Counted from the stretch's first letter, positions 7,417 through 14,620 are shown. The stretch is DNA of 20,417 nucleotides from Firmicutes bacterium CAG:170 (GCA_000436735.1 FR887237.1:296-20712), one strand, 5' to 3'. The notes: a model not told the origin generated them from the sequence alone. Translations and numbers: made by a program.

Positions 7417-8604
7417 TTACAGTACGAACTGACGCGCTCCGCTGAGAAGCTCCTTCCAGACCGGAGACATGTTGCGCAGATAAGTCACAACCTCGGGGAT
7501 GGCCCGCAGCATATAATCGACCTCTTCCTCGGTGTTCCACTCGCAGAGGCTCAGCCGCAGCGAGCCGTGCGCGACCTCGTGCGGACGCCCGATGGCGAGC
7601 AGCACATGGCTCGGGTCAAGGGAGCCGGAGGTGCAGGCGGAGCCGGACGAGGCGCAGATGCCCTTCGCGTCCAGCAGGAGAAGCAGGCTCTCGCCCTCGA
7701 TGCCCTCGAAGCAGAAGCTGACGTTGCCGGGCAGACGGTTGACCGGGTCGCCGTTGAGGGCGCTGTGCGGGATCTTCGACAGGCCCGCAATGAGCTTGTC
7801 CCGCAGCGCGGAGACCTTCTGCGCGTTCTCGTCGATGTGTGCGCAGGCTTCCTCCAGCGCGGCGGCCATGCCCATGATCGCCGGGATGTTTTCCGTACCG
7901 GCGCGCTTGCCGCGCTCCTGGGCGCCGCCCTCAATCAGCGGCGTCAGGATCACGCCCTGACGGGCGTAGAGCACGCCGATGCCCTTCGGGCCGTGGAACT
8001 TATGTGCTGACAGGGACAGCATATCGATGTTCTGTTCCCGGACGTTGATGTGGACGTGTCCCGCCGCCTGAACGGCGTCGGTGTGGAACAAGACGCCCTT
8101 TTCCTTGCAGACCGCGCCGATCTCTGCGATGGGCAGGATCGAGCCGATCTCGTTGTTGGCATACATGATCGTCACGAGGCAGGTGTCGTCGCGGATCGCG
8201 TCGCGCACCTGCTGGGCGGTGATCGTTCCGGTCTCGCCGACCGGCAGAAGCTCCACCTCGAAGCCCTCCTTTTCGAGCCTCTTCAGCGAATGGAGAATGG
8301 CATGGTGCTCAAACGCAGTGGAGATGATGTGCTTTTTTCCTTTGCGCGCGCCGAGCTTCGCCGCCGAAAGCAGCGCCTGATTGTCCGCCTCGCTTCCGCC
8401 GGAGGTGAATGTGATCTCCCGCGGCTGACAGCCGAGACACGCGGCGATGCGTTCCCGCGCGCTCTGGAGCGCCTCCGCGGCCTTCTGGCCGACGGAGTGC
8501 AGGCTTGAGGGATTGCCATAGTAGGTTTCCATATACGGCAGCATCGCGTCGATGGCCGTCCGGCTCATTTTCGTGGTCGCCGCATTATCTGCATAAATCG
8601 TCAT
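7417..8604 (-). CDS. iscS: Cysteine desulfurase, NifS/IscS family
   Basis: A PLP enzyme that converts L-cysteine to alanine and passes the persulfide to the scaffold protein encoded next. The 395 residues begin MTIYADNAATT, the family's usual N-terminus. An in-frame upstream ATG at 8628 is less likely because AAAGGAAG sits about 8 nt before 8604. Visible features are the His of AFEHHAILHS (about 100), D176 (HTDAVQAAGH), the Schiff-base lysine K202 (SAHKFHGPKGIG) and the catalytic C324 in SSGSACTSGS. It is the first gene of an iscS-iscU operon. No iscR or sufBCD is in the window. The spacing and pairing fit the minimal isc layout common in Clostridia. Confidence 0.96.
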   Translation of the reverse strand: MTIYADNAATTKMSRTAIDAMLPYMETYYGNPSSLHSVGQKAAEALQSARERIAACLGCQPREITFTSGGSEADNQALLSAAKLGARKGKKHIISTAFEHHAILHSLKRLEKEGFEVELLPVGETGTITAQQVRDAIRDDTCLVTIMYANNEIGSILPIAEIGAVCKEKGVLFHTDAVQAAGHVHINVREQNIDMLSLSAHKFHGPKGIGVLYARQGVILTPLIEGGAQERGKRAGTENIPAIMGMAAALEEACAHIDENAQKVSALRDKLIAGLSKIPHSALNGDPVNRLPGNVSFCFEGIEGESLLLLLDAKGICASSGSACTSGSLDPSHVLLAIGRPHEVAHGSLRLSLCEWNTEEEVDYMLRAIPEVVTYLRNMSPVWKELLSGARQFVL

Positions 8605-8622
8605 GATCGCACTTCCTTTGCT

Positions 8623-8643
8623 CCGCAATCCTCGAAATTGCGG
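8623..8643. promoter_or_regulatory. Perfect dyad in the iscS leader
   Basis: CCGCAAT (8623-8629) and ATTGCGG (8637-8643) flank a 7-nt spacer. The dyad lies between the iscS promoter and its ribosome binding site. It could be an operator, for example for an Rrf2-type regulator, or an RNA hairpin controlling translation. Confidence 0.4.
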
Positions 8644-8663
8644 GTTTCTTTTGTTCTGAAATC

Positions 8664-8691
8664 ATTATAGCATATATTCCTACCGTGTCAA
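8664..8691 (-). promoter_or_regulatory. Perfect-consensus sigma-A promoter of iscS-iscU
   Basis: On the minus strand TTGACA (8686-8691) and TATAAT (8664-8669) are 16 nt apart, with an extended TGC just before the -10. This predicts a strong constitutive promoter. Confidence 0.88.
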
Positions 8692-8705
8692 TAGGTTTTA
8701 TGTTC

Positions 8706-8728
8706 ACGCCGCGTTTTCGGCGCGGCGT
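8706..8728. terminator. GC-rich hairpin after the cupin gene
   Basis: ACGCCGCG (8706-8713) and CGCGGCGT (8721-8728) form a perfect 8-bp stem with a 7-nt loop. It lies just after the cupin stop on the minus strand. No clear T-run follows, so termination may be weak or the hairpin may stabilise the 3' end. Confidence 0.5.
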
Positions 8729-8735
8729 CCCCGTC

Positions 8736-9086
8736 TCAGCGGTTCGGAAGGATCAGCGCGAGGAAGCTCGCGGGCGCGTCCGTGTGATTGCGGATGGAAT
8801 GCGTGTGTCCGTCGGCGCAGAATTCGGCGTCGCCGACGTTCAGGACGCGGCTTGCCGCGTCGTCCGTGACCGTGACGCTGCCGGACAGGACCAAGTACGC
8901 CTCGCCGTTCGTCACATGGTCATGCACGCCGACCGACTCGCCAGGCTGAAGGGTCATGATGTTGAACATTTCGGCGCGGCCGCCCAACTCCTCCGGAGAG
9001 AAGATCTGCCGCGTCACCGGGTCGCCCTCACCGCCGCGCAGGTGGTGCTTTACCTCAACGTGCATTTCGTCATACATTTTATACAT
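8736..9086 (-). CDS. Small cupin-domain protein
   Basis: A single-domain cupin of about 116 residues, of unknown substrate. The metal-binding motif 1 is GVHDHVTNGEAYLVLSG, with two His and a Glu. Motif 2 is represented by DGHTHSIRN. The rest is beta-rich as expected for the double-stranded beta-helix. I place the start at the ATG at 9086. A TTG at 9092 is closer to the AAGGAG site (5 nt against 11 nt) and is an equally possible start. This ribosome binding site directly follows the rlmH stop, so the two are cotranscribed. Such small cupins may be sugar isomerases, dioxygenases or sensors, and nothing here decides between them. Confidence 0.88.
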   Translation of the reverse strand: MYKMYDEMHVEVKHHLRGGEGDPVTRQIFSPEELGGRAEMFNIMTLQPGESVGVHDHVTNGEAYLVLSGSVTVTDDAASRVLNVGDAEFCADGHTHSIRNHTDAPASFLALILPNR

Positions 9087-9100
9087 TTCCAAAACGCTCC

Positions 9101-9583
9101 TTATTTATGATATTTCGTTCCCGCCTGAATGCTTTCGGCGCGATAGAGCTGCTCGAGCACCATCACCCGCGCCAGATGGTGCGGGAACGTCATTTTCGAC
9201 ATGGAAAGCTTCCTGTCCGCCAGCTGCTTGAGGCTCGGATCCATTCCGAACGACGAGCCGATCAGAAAGCACGCAGCGCTCCGGCCGCTTCCCTTCACGG
9301 AGGCCAGCGCCGCCGCCAGCTCCTCCGAGGACAGCTGCGTCCCCTCGGGCGTGAGCACGCAGAACCACGCGCCCTTCGGGATCCTCGCGCGGATCAGCTC
9401 CGCTTCCTTCGCCAGCCCCTGCGCGATCTGCGCGGGCGAAGGATCGTCCGGCAGGCGCGTTTCCGGCAGCTCGATCAGCGTGAAGTCCACATAGCCGCGC
9501 AGGCGCTTTGCGTACTCCTCCGACGCCGCCAGATAGAATTTTTCCTTCAGCTTTCCCACGCAGATCAGCGTTACGGCAAACAT
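9101..9583 (-). CDS. rlmH: 23S rRNA (pseudouridine1915-N3)-methyltransferase RlmH
   Basis: A SPOUT-class methyltransferase that modifies pseudouridine 1915 in helix 69 of 23S rRNA. At 160 residues it is the normal family size. It begins MFAVTLICVGKLKE. The SAM-binding knot region is visible as FLIGSSFGMDPS, and the protein ends in YRAESIQAGTKYHK, a close match to the conserved C-terminal RlmH motif. The ATG at 9583 has AGGAGGG about 7 nt upstream. It is the first gene of a two-gene operon with the cupin and has its own promoter. Divergent transcription starts about 230 bp away for metV. Confidence 0.97.
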   Translation of the reverse strand: MFAVTLICVGKLKEKFYLAASEEYAKRLRGYVDFTLIELPETRLPDDPSPAQIAQGLAKEAELIRARIPKGAWFCVLTPEGTQLSSEELAAALASVKGSGRSAACFLIGSSFGMDPSLKQLADRKLSMSKMTFPHHLARVMVLEQLYRAESIQAGTKYHK

Positions 9584-9621
9584 GGCGCGCCCTCCTGTTT
9601 TTTCGGGTGTATCTGAAAGTT

Positions 9622-9650
9622 AGTGTACCCCAAGCGCGGGCATTTTGCAA
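9622..9650 (-). promoter_or_regulatory. Sigma-A promoter of rlmH-cupin
   Basis: On the minus strand TTGCAA (9645-9650) and TACACT (9622-9627) are spaced by 17 nt. The start is predicted near 9615, about 32 nt before the ATG. Confidence 0.65.
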
Positions 9651-9732
9651 CCCCGCCGTCACAGTGCTGCCGGATCAAAGCAAGACCGGACAGTATTTCC
9701 TGAAATTTTTCTTGGTTTAGCGTTGATTTGTG

Positions 9733-9761
9733 TTGATTTCCGCGTGCAAATCCGTTATGAT
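9733..9761 (+). promoter_or_regulatory. Sigma-A promoter of metV-metF
   Basis: TTGATT (9733-9738) and TATGAT (9756-9761) are 17 nt apart. GTTGATTT occurs twice in direct repeat (9722-9729 and 9732-9739) around the -35, 10 nt from start to start, so an activator site is possible. Confidence 0.7.
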
Positions 9762-9776
9762 AGTGTGGAAAGCTGA

Positions 9777-9805
9777 TCCCGCCTCCGGTGCGGGACATTG
9801 GAGGG
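9777..9805 (+). promoter_or_regulatory. 5' leader hairpin with loop complementary to the metV ribosome binding site
   Basis: TCCCGC (9777-9782) pairs with GCGGGA (9790-9795) around a 7-nt loop. The stem edge and loop contain CCTCC (9782-9786), which is complementary to the GGAGG of the metV ribosome binding site (9800-9804). The two foldings overlap, so the hairpin could hide or free the ribosome binding site. This is a structural guess only. Confidence 0.4.
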
Positions 9806-9814
9806 TAACGTTTC

Positions 9815-10465
9815 ATGATCATCACACAAAAAAAGCCTATTGAGGAGCTTATGGCTCTGGTCGGCGACGCGAAGACCGTCGCCATCGTCGGCTGCAACAG
9901 CTGCGCGACCGCCTGCCATACCGGCGGCGAGCCTGAGGTCGCAGCCCTGAAGCAGACTCTGGAGGCCGCCGGCAAGACCGTCGTCGGCACGACCGTGGCA
10001 GATTACTGCTGCATGAATCTTGGCGTCAAGGGCAAGATGAAGCCCCTTGTCGCGGCAAAGCCGGACTGCGTGATCTGCATGTCCTGCGGCGACGGAGTGC
10101 AGTGCGTCGCCAAGAACGCCCCCGGCATCCCCACCTATCCGTCCAACAACACCATGTACCTCGGCGAAGCCGTCCGCTTCGGCGTCTGGGAAGAGGCGTG
10201 CCACTTCTGCGGCGACTGCGTCCTCGGCCAGACCGGCGGCATCTGCCCCATCACCCAGTGTGCCAAGAGCCTTGTCAACGGCCCCTGCGGCGGCCAGAAG
10301 AACGGCAAGTGCGAGGTCAATCCGGAAAACGATTGTGCATGGATCAAGATCTACAAACGCCTTGAGGAGATCGGCCAGCTCGATAAGCTCGGCAAGACCC
10401 GCGAGGACAAGGGATATGCGAAGTTCAGCTATCCGAGAACGATCAGCTTAAAGGGGAAGAAATAA
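9815..10465 (+). CDS. metV: Methylenetetrahydrofolate reductase C-terminal-domain protein (MetV-like)
   Basis: Partner subunit of the acetogen-type methylene-THF reductase. The 216-residue protein is cysteine-rich: CNSCATAC near the start, CVICMSCGDGVQC in the middle, then ACHFCGDCVLGQTGGICPIT and NGPCGGQKNGKCEV. These cysteines match the metal- and cluster-binding pattern of the MTHFR C-terminal family. In acetogens MetV forms a complex with MetF and helps pass electrons to the flavin of MetF; that role here is inferred from the family. The start has GGAGGG about 9 nt upstream. metF begins one nucleotide after its stop. No Hdr or RnfC-like electron partner is adjacent. Confidence 0.9.
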   Translation: MIITQKKPIEELMALVGDAKTVAIVGCNSCATACHTGGEPEVAALKQTLEAAGKTVVGTTVADYCCMNLGVKGKMKPLVAAKPDCVICMSCGDGVQCVAKNAPGIPTYPSNNTMYLGEAVRFGVWEEACHFCGDCVLGQTGGICPITQCAKSLVNGPCGGQKNGKCEVNPENDCAWIKIYKRLEEIGQLDKLGKTREDKGYAKFSYPRTISLKGKK

Positions 10466-10466
10466 T

Positions 10467-11390
10467 ATGAGTATGTTGAAAGAGGCTTTTGAAGCCGGTA
10501 AATTCGGCGTTACCGCCGAGATGGCCCCCCCGAAGGGTTATGATTTTTCCGAGCAGCTGGAAGCGGCAAAGCTTCTCAATGGCAAGGTCCACGGCGTGAA
10601 CGTGACCGATATGCAGTCCGCCAGCCTCAAGGCATCCAGTCTCGGCCTGTGCGTCGCGCTCAAAAACGCGGGCATCGAGCCGATCCTCCAGATGACCGGC
10701 CGCGACCGCAACCGCATGGCCATCATGGGCGATATTCTGTCCGCAGCGGCCTTCGGCATCGACACGATGCTGGCCCTCACGGGCGACCATCCCGTCGTCG
10801 GCGACTGCCCGGAATCCAAGCCCGTCTATGACCTGGACTCCGTCGGCATTCTGAAAATGCTCACAAAGATGGAGGAGACGAACTGCGACTGCGGCGGCAA
10901 CGAGATTGCCGGCGGCGCACCGAAGTTCTACAAGGGCGCTTCCGTCACTCCGGTCTATGATCCGATCGAATTGCAGATCAACAAGCTGCGTCAGAAGGTC
11001 GAGGCCGGCGCCATGTACATCCAGACGCAGGGCATTTTCGATCTCGATACCTTCAAGCGTTTCCTGGAAAAGGTTGACGCCGCGGGCATCAAGACCCACA
11101 TCATGGCCGGTATCATCCCGCTGAAGGCCGCCGGCATGGCCCGTTACATGAACGAGAACGTCCCCGGCATCGCGGTGCCGCAGGACATGATCGACAAGCT
11201 GGCCGCAGCGGCAGCCGAGGGCAAGGAGAAGGGCGTCAAGGGCCTTCCCATGCAGCTCGGCATCGAGATGGCGGCGGAAATGATCGCAAAGATCAAGGAC
11301 GAGCATCTGTGCGACGGCGTACATATCATGGCCATCGGTGCGGAAAAGAACGTCCCGGCCATCCTCGAAAAGGCAGGCGTTACGATCTGA
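10467..11390 (+). CDS. metF: 5,10-Methylenetetrahydrofolate reductase
   Basis: A flavoprotein TIM barrel that reduces 5,10-methylene-THF to 5-methyl-THF, feeding methionine synthesis or the methyl branch of the Wood-Ljungdahl pathway. The 307 residues fit the MetF family. Recognisable segments are FGVTAEMAPPKG (with the N-terminal acidic residue), LQMTGRDRNRMA, LALTGDHPVVGD, and GAMYIQTQGIFDLD with FLEKVDAAGIKTHIMAGIIP in the second half. It lies 1 nt after metV, and a purine-rich AAGGGGA precedes the ATG. A second in-frame ATG two codons on is possible. A strong terminator follows. Pairing with MetV indicates the acetogen-like enzyme rather than the single-subunit NADH-dependent enterobacterial form. 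Confidence 0.94.
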   Translation: MSMLKEAFEAGKFGVTAEMAPPKGYDFSEQLEAAKLLNGKVHGVNVTDMQSASLKASSLGLCVALKNAGIEPILQMTGRDRNRMAIMGDILSAAAFGIDTMLALTGDHPVVGDCPESKPVYDLDSVGILKMLTKMEETNCDCGGNEIAGGAPKFYKGASVTPVYDPIELQINKLRQKVEAGAMYIQTQGIFDLDTFKRFLEKVDAAGIKTHIMAGIIPLKAAGMARYMNENVPGIAVPQDMIDKLAAAAAEGKEKGVKGLPMQLGIEMAAEMIAKIKDEHLCDGVHIMAIGAEKNVPAILEKAGVTI

Positions 11391-11469
11391 CGCCGCATCG
11401 GACGCGCCGCGTCCTCCCTATGGCTATATTCGCACCTTTGTGAATGATTATATAGCAACGCTCAGTGAA

Positions 11470-11496
11470 AGCGGCCCGGTGGCTCGGGCCGCTTTT
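11470..11496 (+). terminator. Intrinsic terminator of metV-metF
   Basis: AGCGGCCCG (11470-11478) and CGGGCCGCT (11485-11493) form a perfect 9-bp stem with a 6-nt loop, followed by TTTT. Confidence 0.88.
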
Positions 11497-11533
11497 GCTG
11501 TCATTTCCCAGCCCGCTTCCGCCTGCGTTCGTC

Positions 11534-11562
11534 TTGACATCCCGGTACGCCTGTGCTAGAAT
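11534..11562 (+). promoter_or_regulatory. Sigma-A promoter for the pyk leader
   Basis: TTGACA (11534-11539) and TAGAAT (11557-11562) are 17 nt apart, with an extended TGC before the -10. The start is predicted near 11569, about 320 nt upstream of pyk. Confidence 0.82.
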
Positions 11563-11568
11563 GTGGCT

Positions 11569-11690
11569 GCCGGTATGAGTGGTGGAGTCTGTCATAGAAG
11601 CCGCTGCGGTTTCTATTCATATCGGGGATCGATCATCGATTTTGCATGCCGCTTGGCATACAGACAGAACCGTCCGGTTCTGTCTTTTTT
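11569..11690 (+). ncRNA. Structured leader RNA with intrinsic terminator (candidate cis-regulatory element)
   Basis: From the predicted start I see several helices. P1 is GTCTGT (11587-11592) with ACAGAC (11660-11665). P2 is a 10-bp hairpin, 11594-11603 with 11607-11616 and one G-U pair. P4 is ATGCC (11646-11650) with GGCAT (11655-11659). Between P2 and P4 lies an ATCGAT repeat. P1 then overlaps the left arm of a strong terminator, AGACAGAACC (11662-11671) with GGTTCTGTCT (11676-11685), followed by six T. P1 and the full terminator cannot form together, which is the logic of a riboswitch or attenuator. It does not match any riboswitch class or T-box I recognise. It could also be a small terminated RNA. 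Confidence 0.55.
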
Positions 11691-11705
11691 ATTTCGACCG
11701 ACAGG

Positions 11706-11749
11706 CTCCGTTTGCGCCTTGCAGATATGCAGGCGCAGGCGGAGTTTTT
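11706..11749 (+). terminator. Second intrinsic terminator in the pyk leader
   Basis: CTCCGTTTGCGCC (11706-11718) pairs with GGCGCAGGCGGAG (11732-11744) over 13 positions, two of them G-U pairs. A 4-bp inner stem TGCA/TGCA sits in the loop and TTTTT follows. It lies 21 nt beyond the first terminator and still upstream of pyk. Confidence 0.75.
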
Positions 11750-11782
11750 CATCCATCCTGATATCCGGGAGGAGGGAAGCCC

Positions 11783-11863
11783 ATGCCTGTCATTCTGCTT
11801 ATCTTGGACACGCTCCGGCGGCTGTTCCGCCTGCAGGGGTCAGAAAACCGGGAAGAATCGTAA
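11783..11863 (+). CDS. Small ORF, 26-residue peptide upstream of pyk
   Basis: An ATG with a strong GGGAGGAGGG ribosome binding site about 8 nt upstream opens 26 codons. The product starts MPVILLILDTLRRLFRLQ, with a hydrophobic start and an amphipathic, basic middle, and ends in the polar stretch GSENREES. It stops 24 nt before the pyk ATG and is downstream of both terminators, so it would be made only on read-through transcripts. It is not enriched in one amino acid, so it does not look like a classical attenuation peptide. I do not recognise the family. It could be a membrane-binding microprotein, a translational coupler, or chance. Confidence 0.5.
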   Translation: MPVILLILDTLRRLFRLQGSENREES

Positions 11864-11887
11864 TCAGCGCACACAGGAGAAAACACT

Positions 11888-13303
11888 ATGAGAAAAACAA
11901 AGATCGTATGTACCATCGGCCCGGTCAGCAGCGACCCCGCCGTATTTGCCGACATGTGCCGCGCGGGCCTGAACGTCGCGCGGCTGAACTTCTCGCACGG
12001 CACGCACGAGGAGCACCAGCAGAAGCTTGACATGATCAAGCAGGTGCGGGAGGCGCTCGGCCTGCCGATCGCCATCATGCTCGACACCAAAGGCCCCGAA
12101 TACCGCATCGGCACCTTTCAAAACGGAGAAATCCAGCTTGCCGACGGCGCGGAATTCACCTTCACGACCCGAAAGGACGTAGAGGGCGACGAGTCCATCG
12201 TCTCCGTCAGCTATGCCGGTCTGGCCGGCGAGCTGGCCCCCGGCGACACCGTACTCGTCAGCAACGGGCTTGTCATATTCGAGGTGCTGTCCATCGAGGG
12301 CACCGAGATCCACTGCCGTGTCGTCGCCGGAGGCAGGCTCTCCAACCGCAAGAGCATGAGCTTCCCCGGCAAGGTGCTCAAGCAGGTCTATCTGAGCGAG
12401 CAGGACAAGAGCGATCTGCTCTTTGGCATTCAGAACGGCGTGGACTACGTCGCCGCCTCCTTTGTCTCCTGCCGTCAGGACGTGGCCGACCTCAAGCGCT
12501 TTTTGCAGGAAAACGGCGGCGGCGGGATCGACATCATCGCCAAAATCGAAAACCGCTCCGGTATCGACAACATCGAAGAGATCTGCGAGGAGTGCGAGGG
12601 CATCATGATCGGCCGCGGCGACCTCGGCGTCGAGGTGCCGTTTGCAGAGCTTCCGGCCATCCAGAAATATCTCATCACCAAGTGCCGCCTGCTCGGAAAG
12701 CGCGTCATCACCGCCACGGAAATGCTTGAATCCATGATCCAGAATCCGCGCCCCACCCGCGCGGAGATCTCCGACGTGGCCAACGCCGTCTATGACGGCA
12801 CGAGCGCGGTCATGCTCTCCGGCGAATCCGCCGCCGGAAAATACCCCGTCAAGACCGTGCAGACCATGTCCGAGATCTGCGAGGAGACGGAAAAGCACAT
12901 CCACTATGAGACGCGCTTCCGCAGCTACAACTTCAAGATCAAGAATCTGCTCGACGCCATCTCGCACGCCACCTGCGGCATGGCCATCGACATCGGCGCG
13001 AAAGCCATTGTCGTCAGCTCTCTTTCCGGACGAACCGTGCGCATGGTTTCGCGCTTCCGCGTCCCGACCGATATCATCGGCATGGCCACCAACAAGGCCG
13101 TCTGGTATAAGCTTGCGCTGTCGTGGGGCGTGCTGCCCGTGCTTTGCGAGACCTTTGACTCGACTGACGTGCTGTTCTATCACGCGCGCAAGGCCGCGAA
13201 GGCCGCTCTGAAGCTCCAGCCCGGCGACAACATCGTCCTGACCGGCGGCACCGTCAACGGCACCTCCGGCAACACCAATCTCATCCGGGTCGATACCATC
13301 TGA
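11888..13303 (+). CDS. pyk: Pyruvate kinase
   Basis: It transfers phosphate from phosphoenolpyruvate to ADP, the last step of glycolysis. The 471 residues correspond to the A, B and C domains without the extra PEP-utilising C-terminal domain of Bacillus enzymes. Conserved parts are KIVCTIGP, the substrate loop NVARLNFSHG (with R32), MLDTKGPE, the catalytic lysine K219 with E221 (IIAKIENRSG), D245 in GRGDLGVEVP, and ATEMLESMIQNPRPTRAE. In the mobile B domain the usual acidic D-D-G pattern reads SNGL (residues 125-128), a minor oddity. AGGAGA precedes the ATG by about 7 nt. It is probably read through the structured leader upstream. Confidence 0.97.
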   Translation: MRKTKIVCTIGPVSSDPAVFADMCRAGLNVARLNFSHGTHEEHQQKLDMIKQVREALGLPIAIMLDTKGPEYRIGTFQNGEIQLADGAEFTFTTRKDVEGDESIVSVSYAGLAGELAPGDTVLVSNGLVIFEVLSIEGTEIHCRVVAGGRLSNRKSMSFPGKVLKQVYLSEQDKSDLLFGIQNGVDYVAASFVSCRQDVADLKRFLQENGGGGIDIIAKIENRSGIDNIEEICEECEGIMIGRGDLGVEVPFAELPAIQKYLITKCRLLGKRVITATEMLESMIQNPRPTRAEISDVANAVYDGTSAVMLSGESAAGKYPVKTVQTMSEICEETEKHIHYETRFRSYNFKIKNLLDAISHATCGMAIDIGAKAIVVSSLSGRTVRMVSRFRVPTDIIGMATNKAVWYKLALSWGVLPVLCETFDSTDVLFYHARKAAKAALKLQPGDNIVLTGGTVNGTSGNTNLIRVDTI

Positions 13304-13344
13304 CGCTTCCGGCGCATTTTTTCCGTCTCCGGCGCTCTTTTCTG

Positions 13345-13373
13345 CTGACAATTTTGGAAATGTGCGCTATAAT
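13345..13373 (+). promoter_or_regulatory. Sigma-A promoter of pepT
   Basis: CTGACA (13345-13350) and TATAAT (13368-13373) are 17 nt apart, 30 nt upstream of the pepT ATG. No convincing terminator separates it from pyk. Confidence 0.75.
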
Positions 13374-13402
13374 GCAGGTATTATCAGCAAAGGAGCGAGA
13401 AT

Positions 13403-14620
13403 ATGACTGTCATTGACCGTTTTTTGAAGCTTGTGTCGTATGAAACGACCTCCGATGAAAATTCCGAGGCCTGCCCCTCCACCCCGAATCAGAAGGTTCT
13501 GGGCGCGGAGCTTGTGCGCCAGATGCAGGAGCTTGGCATTGCCGACGCGCAGATGGACGAGCACGGCTATGTCTACGGCACCGTCCCCGCAAACTGCGAG
13601 AAAGAGCTGCCCGTGCTGGGTCTGATCGCGCACATGGACACCTCTCCCGACGCCAGCGGCAAGGATATCAAGGCCCGCATCACCGACGTTTATTCGGGCG
13701 GAGACATCGTTCTGAATGAGGAAAAGGGCATCGTCCTTTCTCCGAAAGACTTTCCTTCCCTGCTCCGCAACACCGGCAAGCATCTCATCGTCACGGACGG
13801 CACCACGCTGCTCGGCGCGGACGATAAGGCGGGCGTGGCGGAAATTCTCTCCGCGGCGGAACTGCTGCTGAATTCCGACAAGCCGCACGGCGTCATCCGC
13901 ATCGGCTTTACGCCAGACGAGGAGATCGGCCGCGGCGCGGACCTTTTCGATGTCAAGGGCTTCGGCGCGGACTACGCCTACACCGTGGACGGCGGTACGC
14001 TGGGCGAGGTCGAATATGAAAACTTCAACGCCGCCTCCGCAAAGCTGGTGTTCCACGGCCGGAGCGTCCACCCCGGCGACGCGAAGGGCAAAATGATCAG
14101 CGCGATGCTGGCTGCCATAGACTTCAACGCCCTCCTCCCGGAGAACGAGATCCCCGCCTGCACGGAGGGCTATGAGGGCTTCTACCATCTGACGGAAATG
14201 TCCGGCACCGTTGAGGAGGCCACGCTCAGCTACATCATCCGCGACCACAGCCGCGAGAAATTCGAGCAGCGCAAGCAAGCCGTCGCCGCCGCTGCGGAGG
14301 AGATCGACCGCAAATACGGCAGGGGCACCGTGGAGCTGACGCTGCGCGACAGCTATTACAACATGAAGGAAAAGCTCGCCGACTGCATGTTCCTGATCTG
14401 GGATGCAGAAAAGGCACTGCGCGAGGTCGGCGTGGAGCCGGTCATCGTGCCCATCCGCGGCGGTACCGACGGCGCGCGTCTCTCCTACGAGGGTCTCCCC
14501 TGCCCGAATCTCTGCACCGGCGGCGAGAATTACCATGGCCGCTTTGAGTACATCCCCGTCGAGGACATGAAGCTCATCACCAAGATGCTGGCCACGCTCT
14601 GCTGGAATCTGGCGCAGTAA
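13403..14620 (+). CDS. pepT: Peptidase T (tripeptide aminopeptidase)
   Basis: A cytoplasmic zinc aminopeptidase of family M20B that removes N-terminal residues from tripeptides. The 405 residues match the family length. Predicted zinc and catalytic residues are at the expected places: H77 and D79 (IAHMDTSPD), D140 (GADDKAG), E173 and E174 (PDEEIGRG), D196 (TVDGG) and H378 (GGENYHGRFEY). The dimerisation domain lies roughly between residues 205 and 315. AAGGAG lies about 9 nt before the ATG. It has its own promoter and ends at a strong terminator shared with the convergent larA operon. It probably supports peptide use in the gut and is not functionally tied to its neighbours. Confidence 0.97.
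   Translation: MTVIDRFLKLVSYETTSDENSEACPSTPNQKVLGAELVRQMQELGIADAQMDEHGYVYGTVPANCEKELPVLGLIAHMDTSPDASGKDIKARITDVYSGGDIVLNEEKGIVLSPKDFPSLLRNTGKHLIVTDGTTLLGADDKAGVAEILSAAELLLNSDKPHGVIRIGFTPDEEIGRGADLFDVKGFGADYAYTVDGGTLGEVEYENFNAASAKLVFHGRSVHPGDAKGKMISAMLAAIDFNALLPENEIPACTEGYEGFYHLTEMSGTVEEATLSYIIRDHSREKFEQRKQAVAAAAEEIDRKYGRGTVELTLRDSYYNMKEKLADCMFLIWDAEKALREVGVEPVIVPIRGGTDGARLSYEGLPCPNLCTGGENYHGRFEYIPVEDMKLITKMLATLCWNLAQ

Noticed and set aside
11569..11690. T-box, tetrahydrofolate or purine riboswitch
   Set aside because: The T-box GGTGG-type conserved core before the terminator is absent, and the conserved core sequences of the folate and purine aptamers could not be found by eye.
13304..13344. 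Terminator directly after pyk
   Set aside because: A T-run is present near 13318 but only a 3-bp stem can be drawn before it, so I do not call it.
11864..13351. Long open frame antisense to pyruvate kinase (495 codons)
   Set aside because: It mirrors the codon bias of pyk on the other strand, has low-complexity Asp/His/Gly/Ala-rich content and no recognisable family or ribosome binding site.
13367..14536. Long minus-strand open frame over pepT
   Set aside because: Antisense shadow of a well-supported pepT, with no family motifs.
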